Assembly (NCBI GenBank): GCA_963575745.1
Contig: CAUYUJ010017640.1
Location: 156,957 to 214,456, forward strand
Direction of reading: 5' to 3'
DNA length: 57,500 bases
From: Prorocentrum cordatum
Taxonomy: Eukaryota; Sar; Dinophyceae; Prorocentrales; Prorocentraceae
Made by a program: the position numbers and the translations under genes. Numbering within the stretch: the first letter of the stretch is position 1; each line of letters opens with the position of its first letter. Shown here one piece after another: positions 54,490 through 57,500 of the stretch. The notes below the pieces were generated by a model. That model searched no databases, was not told where the DNA came from, and saw only the letters and a list, made by a program, of their open reading frames with translations.

Positions 54490-54490
<1 letters not shown>
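54226..54490. other. No gene recognised
   Basis: A short stretch between trinucleotide tracts. Confidence 0.35.
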
Positions 54491-55035
<545 letters not shown>

Positions 55036-55144
55036 AGAACCGCCGACGCCACGCCGTAAGTGAAGCAGCAGCAGAAGCAGGCAGCATGTCGCCAAGACAG
55101 CAGCAAAGGCAAGCAGGCACGGAGATGAGGGCGGGGCATTTGGG

Positions 55145-55340
55145 AGTTCTTTACATCTATATATATACATATATATACACACCTACATCTACATCGACAC
55201 CTACATCTACATCAGGGCTCAAGGTGCCCCACTAAGGGCTCAAGATGGCCCACAGACGGGCAATATGCATGGAACATACGTGCGCACACACACACACACA
55301 CCTATATAAGTACATATCTATATATATATATACACATAGC
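55145..55340. repeat. AT/TA and CA dinucleotide tracts
   Basis: ATATAT near 55157-55180 and 55317-55335; CACACA near 55286-55300; CATCTACA units near 55181-55213. Confidence 0.8.
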
Positions 55341-55364
55341 AGCAGCAGCAATAGTGGATGCTGT

Positions 55365-55612
55365 GCTGCGCTATGCTCTGCTCTGCTCTGCTCTGCTCTG
55401 CTCTGCTCTGCTCTGCTCTGCTATGCTATGCTATGCTATGCTATGCTATGCTATGCTATGCTATGCTGCGCAATGCTATGCTGGACTAGGCTAGGCTAGG
55501 CTAGGCTAGGCTAGGCTAGGCTATGCTATGCTGCGCTATGCTATGCTGCACTATGCTATGCTGCGCTATGCTATGTTATGATATGTTATGCTATGCTATG
55601 CTATGATGTTGC
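55365..55612. repeat. Pentanucleotide tract with changing unit (CTCTG, CTATG, CTAGG)
   Basis: Blocks of CTCTG (about 55375-55420), CTATG (about 55420-55465), CTAGG (about 55490-55520), then CTATG/CTGCG mixtures. It is followed by GCTTTTGCCTT-type units to about 55670. Confidence 0.95.
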
Positions 55613-55857
55613 TTTGCTTTGCCTTCGTTTTTGCCTTCACTTTTGCCTTTGCTTTTGCTTTTGCTTGTTGGCACCCAGGGAGCGCAACTGGGGGAACCGC
55701 GCGTTTGCTTTTACATTTGCTGTTGCTTTTGCAGGCAGAGCCTAGGTAGGGAACAAAACGAACGGCCCACGAGATGGCCAAAACACCGTTTCGGTCCAGC
55801 CCCGCCCCACGCCGCCCTCTCCACCGCGACCGCCGCGCCGCACCTGGGCGCACCGCA

Positions 55858-55955
55858 CCCGCCCTCCTCCTCCCCCTCCTCCTCCTCCTCCTCCTCCTCC
55901 TCCTCCTCCCCTCCCCCTCCTCCTCCCCCTCCTCCCCTCCCCTCCTCCTCCACAA
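55858..55955. repeat. CCT tract
   Basis: CCT/CCCT units on the plus strand. Confidence 0.9.
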
Positions 55956-56009
55956 TTACACAATATGAATACTACTCTCCCACTTCCCCTGATGGCGTCC
56001 GGAAGATGT

Positions 56010-56800
56010 TCGGCACCCCCCCGCGTACTGTTTTTTTACACACAGGATTCCCCGGAGTTGGGTTTTCGCTTGTGTTTTTTTCTAAAATGCTGCTCTCGCT
56101 GAGGCGCTGGCCTAATTTTCGGGCTCCCGCTCCTTCCGAATCGTGTTCCCGCTGCAGCGCTGGCCTCATTTCCGCGCTCCCGCTCGTTCCGAATCGTGCT
56201 CCCGCTGCAGCGCTGGCCCAATTTCTGCGCCTCTCGTTGTTCCAAAACGTGCTCCCGCTGCAGCGCCGACGTTTTCGATCCTTTTTAAGAAGCCCCAAAT
56301 CTAGAAAATGATCCCCGGCAAAAACATTGGAGGTGACTACACATCCGGTGTCGATTCGTTGATTTTTGGGGCCGCAAAAAGCCCCCCCCCCCTTTTGGGC
56401 GGCGTCCTTTTCCGCACAAGATTCCCGGGAGTTTGGTTTTCATCTATGTTTTTGAACATCCGAGTCTTTCCGGTCCTTCAGAATGTTGCTCCCGCTGCAG
56501 CGTTCGTCCTATTTTCCGCGCCGCTGGTCGTTCCAAATCGTGCTGCCGCTGCAGTGCAACGGTCCCCGGCCCCATGCTATGATATGCTCCGCTCCAGTGG
56601 CGTTCTTCGGCTGTTCAACAATGGTGCTCCCGCTGCAGCGTTGGTCCCATGTCTGCGCCTCTGCTCATTCCAAATCGTGCTGCCGTATTGTTTTCTTGGC
56701 ACTACGGCACTCTTCGGCTCTTCAACATGTCGCTCCCGCTGCAGCGTCGGTCCCATTTCTGCGCCTCTGGTCGTTCCAGATCGTGCTGCCGCTGCAGCGC
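56010..56800 (+). repeat. Duplicated GCTCCCGCTGCAGCG minisatellite
   Basis: ~55-bp units with GCTCCCGCTGCAGCG and GTTCCAAATCGTGCT occur in two blocks (56085-56270 and 56478-56800). A related leader precedes each, with TTCCC(C/G)GGAGTT(G/T)GGTTTTC near 56048 and 56422. Confidence 0.8.
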
Positions 56801-57060
56801 ATGCGTCCCGCGTCCCATGCTATGACATACTACGCTCAGCATTGCTCTTCTGCGCCATGCTATGACATGCTACGCTCTGCAGTGCTATGGCATGCTACGC
56901 TCTGGGCTCCATCGCTGGTGCTTTCAATTGTGTCTTCGTCGTCGTCGTCGTCTTCGTCGTCGTCGTCTTCGTTTTCATCGCGCCGTCGTCCTCCTCCTTT
57001 CCCTCTTAGGTAACAGGGTCAGATGCGAAGCCCGATTCGGTGAGAGGACAATGAAGTAGC
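56800..57060. repeat. CTATGACATGCTACGCTC repeats and CGT tract
   Basis: GCTATGACAT(A/G)CTACGCTC-type units lie near 56818, 56858 and 56885; a TCGTCGTCG tract lies at about 56932-56980. Confidence 0.7.
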
Positions 57061-57124
57061 TCAATGGGAAGGGATGGGAGGGAGGGGTAGGATGTCAGAT
57101 GTTGACGCGAGCGCACCTAGCTTG

Positions 57125-57205
57125 CCCTCCTCCTCCTCCTCCCTCCTCCTCCTCCTCCTCCTCCTCCTCCTCCTCCTCCTCCTCCTCCTCCTCCTCCTCC
57201 TCCGC
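57125..57205. repeat. CCT tract
   Basis: About 25 CCT units on the plus strand. No gene was recognised from here to the window end, although both strands are open. Confidence 0.9.
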
Positions 57206-57500
57206 CGGGGGCGCGGCCGGCGAAAGGCCGTCCAGGATGGGCCGAGGAGACGAGGATGCAAGGGTGCCCTCGGGAAGGTTGCCCGTCCTCACCGTGCTTG
57301 CTGACTGTAGCTCCCAGGCCCGGGCCACGAAGAGAAAGCAGGCAGTGGCAACGCCAACTCATCGTGAAGCCACACAGCTGCAGATACATACTCACGGCAG
57401 CGCAAGCGCACAGTTGAAGAAGAGCCGTGGCGCGCAGCGCTGCGTAACGTCTGGAGGAGGGACGGCGGCATTGGTGATCACGAGGGCACTACCATAATCA

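Overview
The window looks like nuclear DNA of a dinoflagellate, or a close alveolate relative. Four pieces of evidence point there. (1) Fragments of an ATP-dependent RNA helicase of the HAS1/DDX18 type are split into very short exons by introns that best fit AG|G borders with GA or GC donors, a splice-site habit known from dinoflagellates. (2) A decayed LINE-like element has the endonuclease / reverse transcriptase / RNase H order. (3) A piece of a Ty1/copia-type RNase H is present. (4) Most of the remaining DNA is simple-sequence tract, minisatellite or foldback element. No bacterial-type operon, rRNA, tRNA or CRISPR array was found. Assignment to dinoflagellates is inference; no search was run.

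Layout. 1-10.8 kb: repeat mosaic (CAAGA/GGCC motif blocks, a 171-bp and a ~330-bp tandem array, a GGGTCGC-type satellite end, CCT and ATC tracts, a ~0.9-kb repeated module, a ~70-bp tandem array). 10.84-29.58 kb: four exons of the HAS1-like helicase on the minus strand, read from high to low coordinate (29.5, 27.5, 25.55 and 10.9 kb). They are separated by introns of about 1.95, 1.91 and 14.6 kb. The largest intron holds an ATC tract, a ~103-bp minisatellite, an unidentified decayed minus-strand coding relic (12.8-14.3 kb), a 6-kb composite satellite (14.5-20.9 kb), a palindrome cluster, another CAAGA block and a 1.8-kb ATC tract. 29.7-34.4 kb: a 1.3-kb CATA tract, the GGGTCGC satellite and a 90-bp minisatellite related, in inverted orientation, to the 12.2-kb one. 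35.2-38.0 kb: minus-strand relics, including a copia-type RNase H. 40.35-45.66 kb: the decayed LINE on the minus strand. 46-57.5 kb: more CAAGA repeat, several small terminal-inverted-repeat or foldback elements, two weak plus-strand coding candidates (48.1-48.7 and 52.5-53.4 kb), AGT, CCT and pentanucleotide tracts, and a GCTCCCGCTGCAGCG minisatellite.

The only gene with a confident cellular function is the helicase, a conserved nucleolar ribosome-biogenesis factor. Its catalytic motifs V and VI are intact. Its 5' part (motifs Q to IV) and its C-terminal end were not found and probably lie outside the window or in exons too short to see. All other recognisable coding DNA is mobile-element wreckage. 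Many very long open frames here are translations of trinucleotide tracts and are not annotated as genes.
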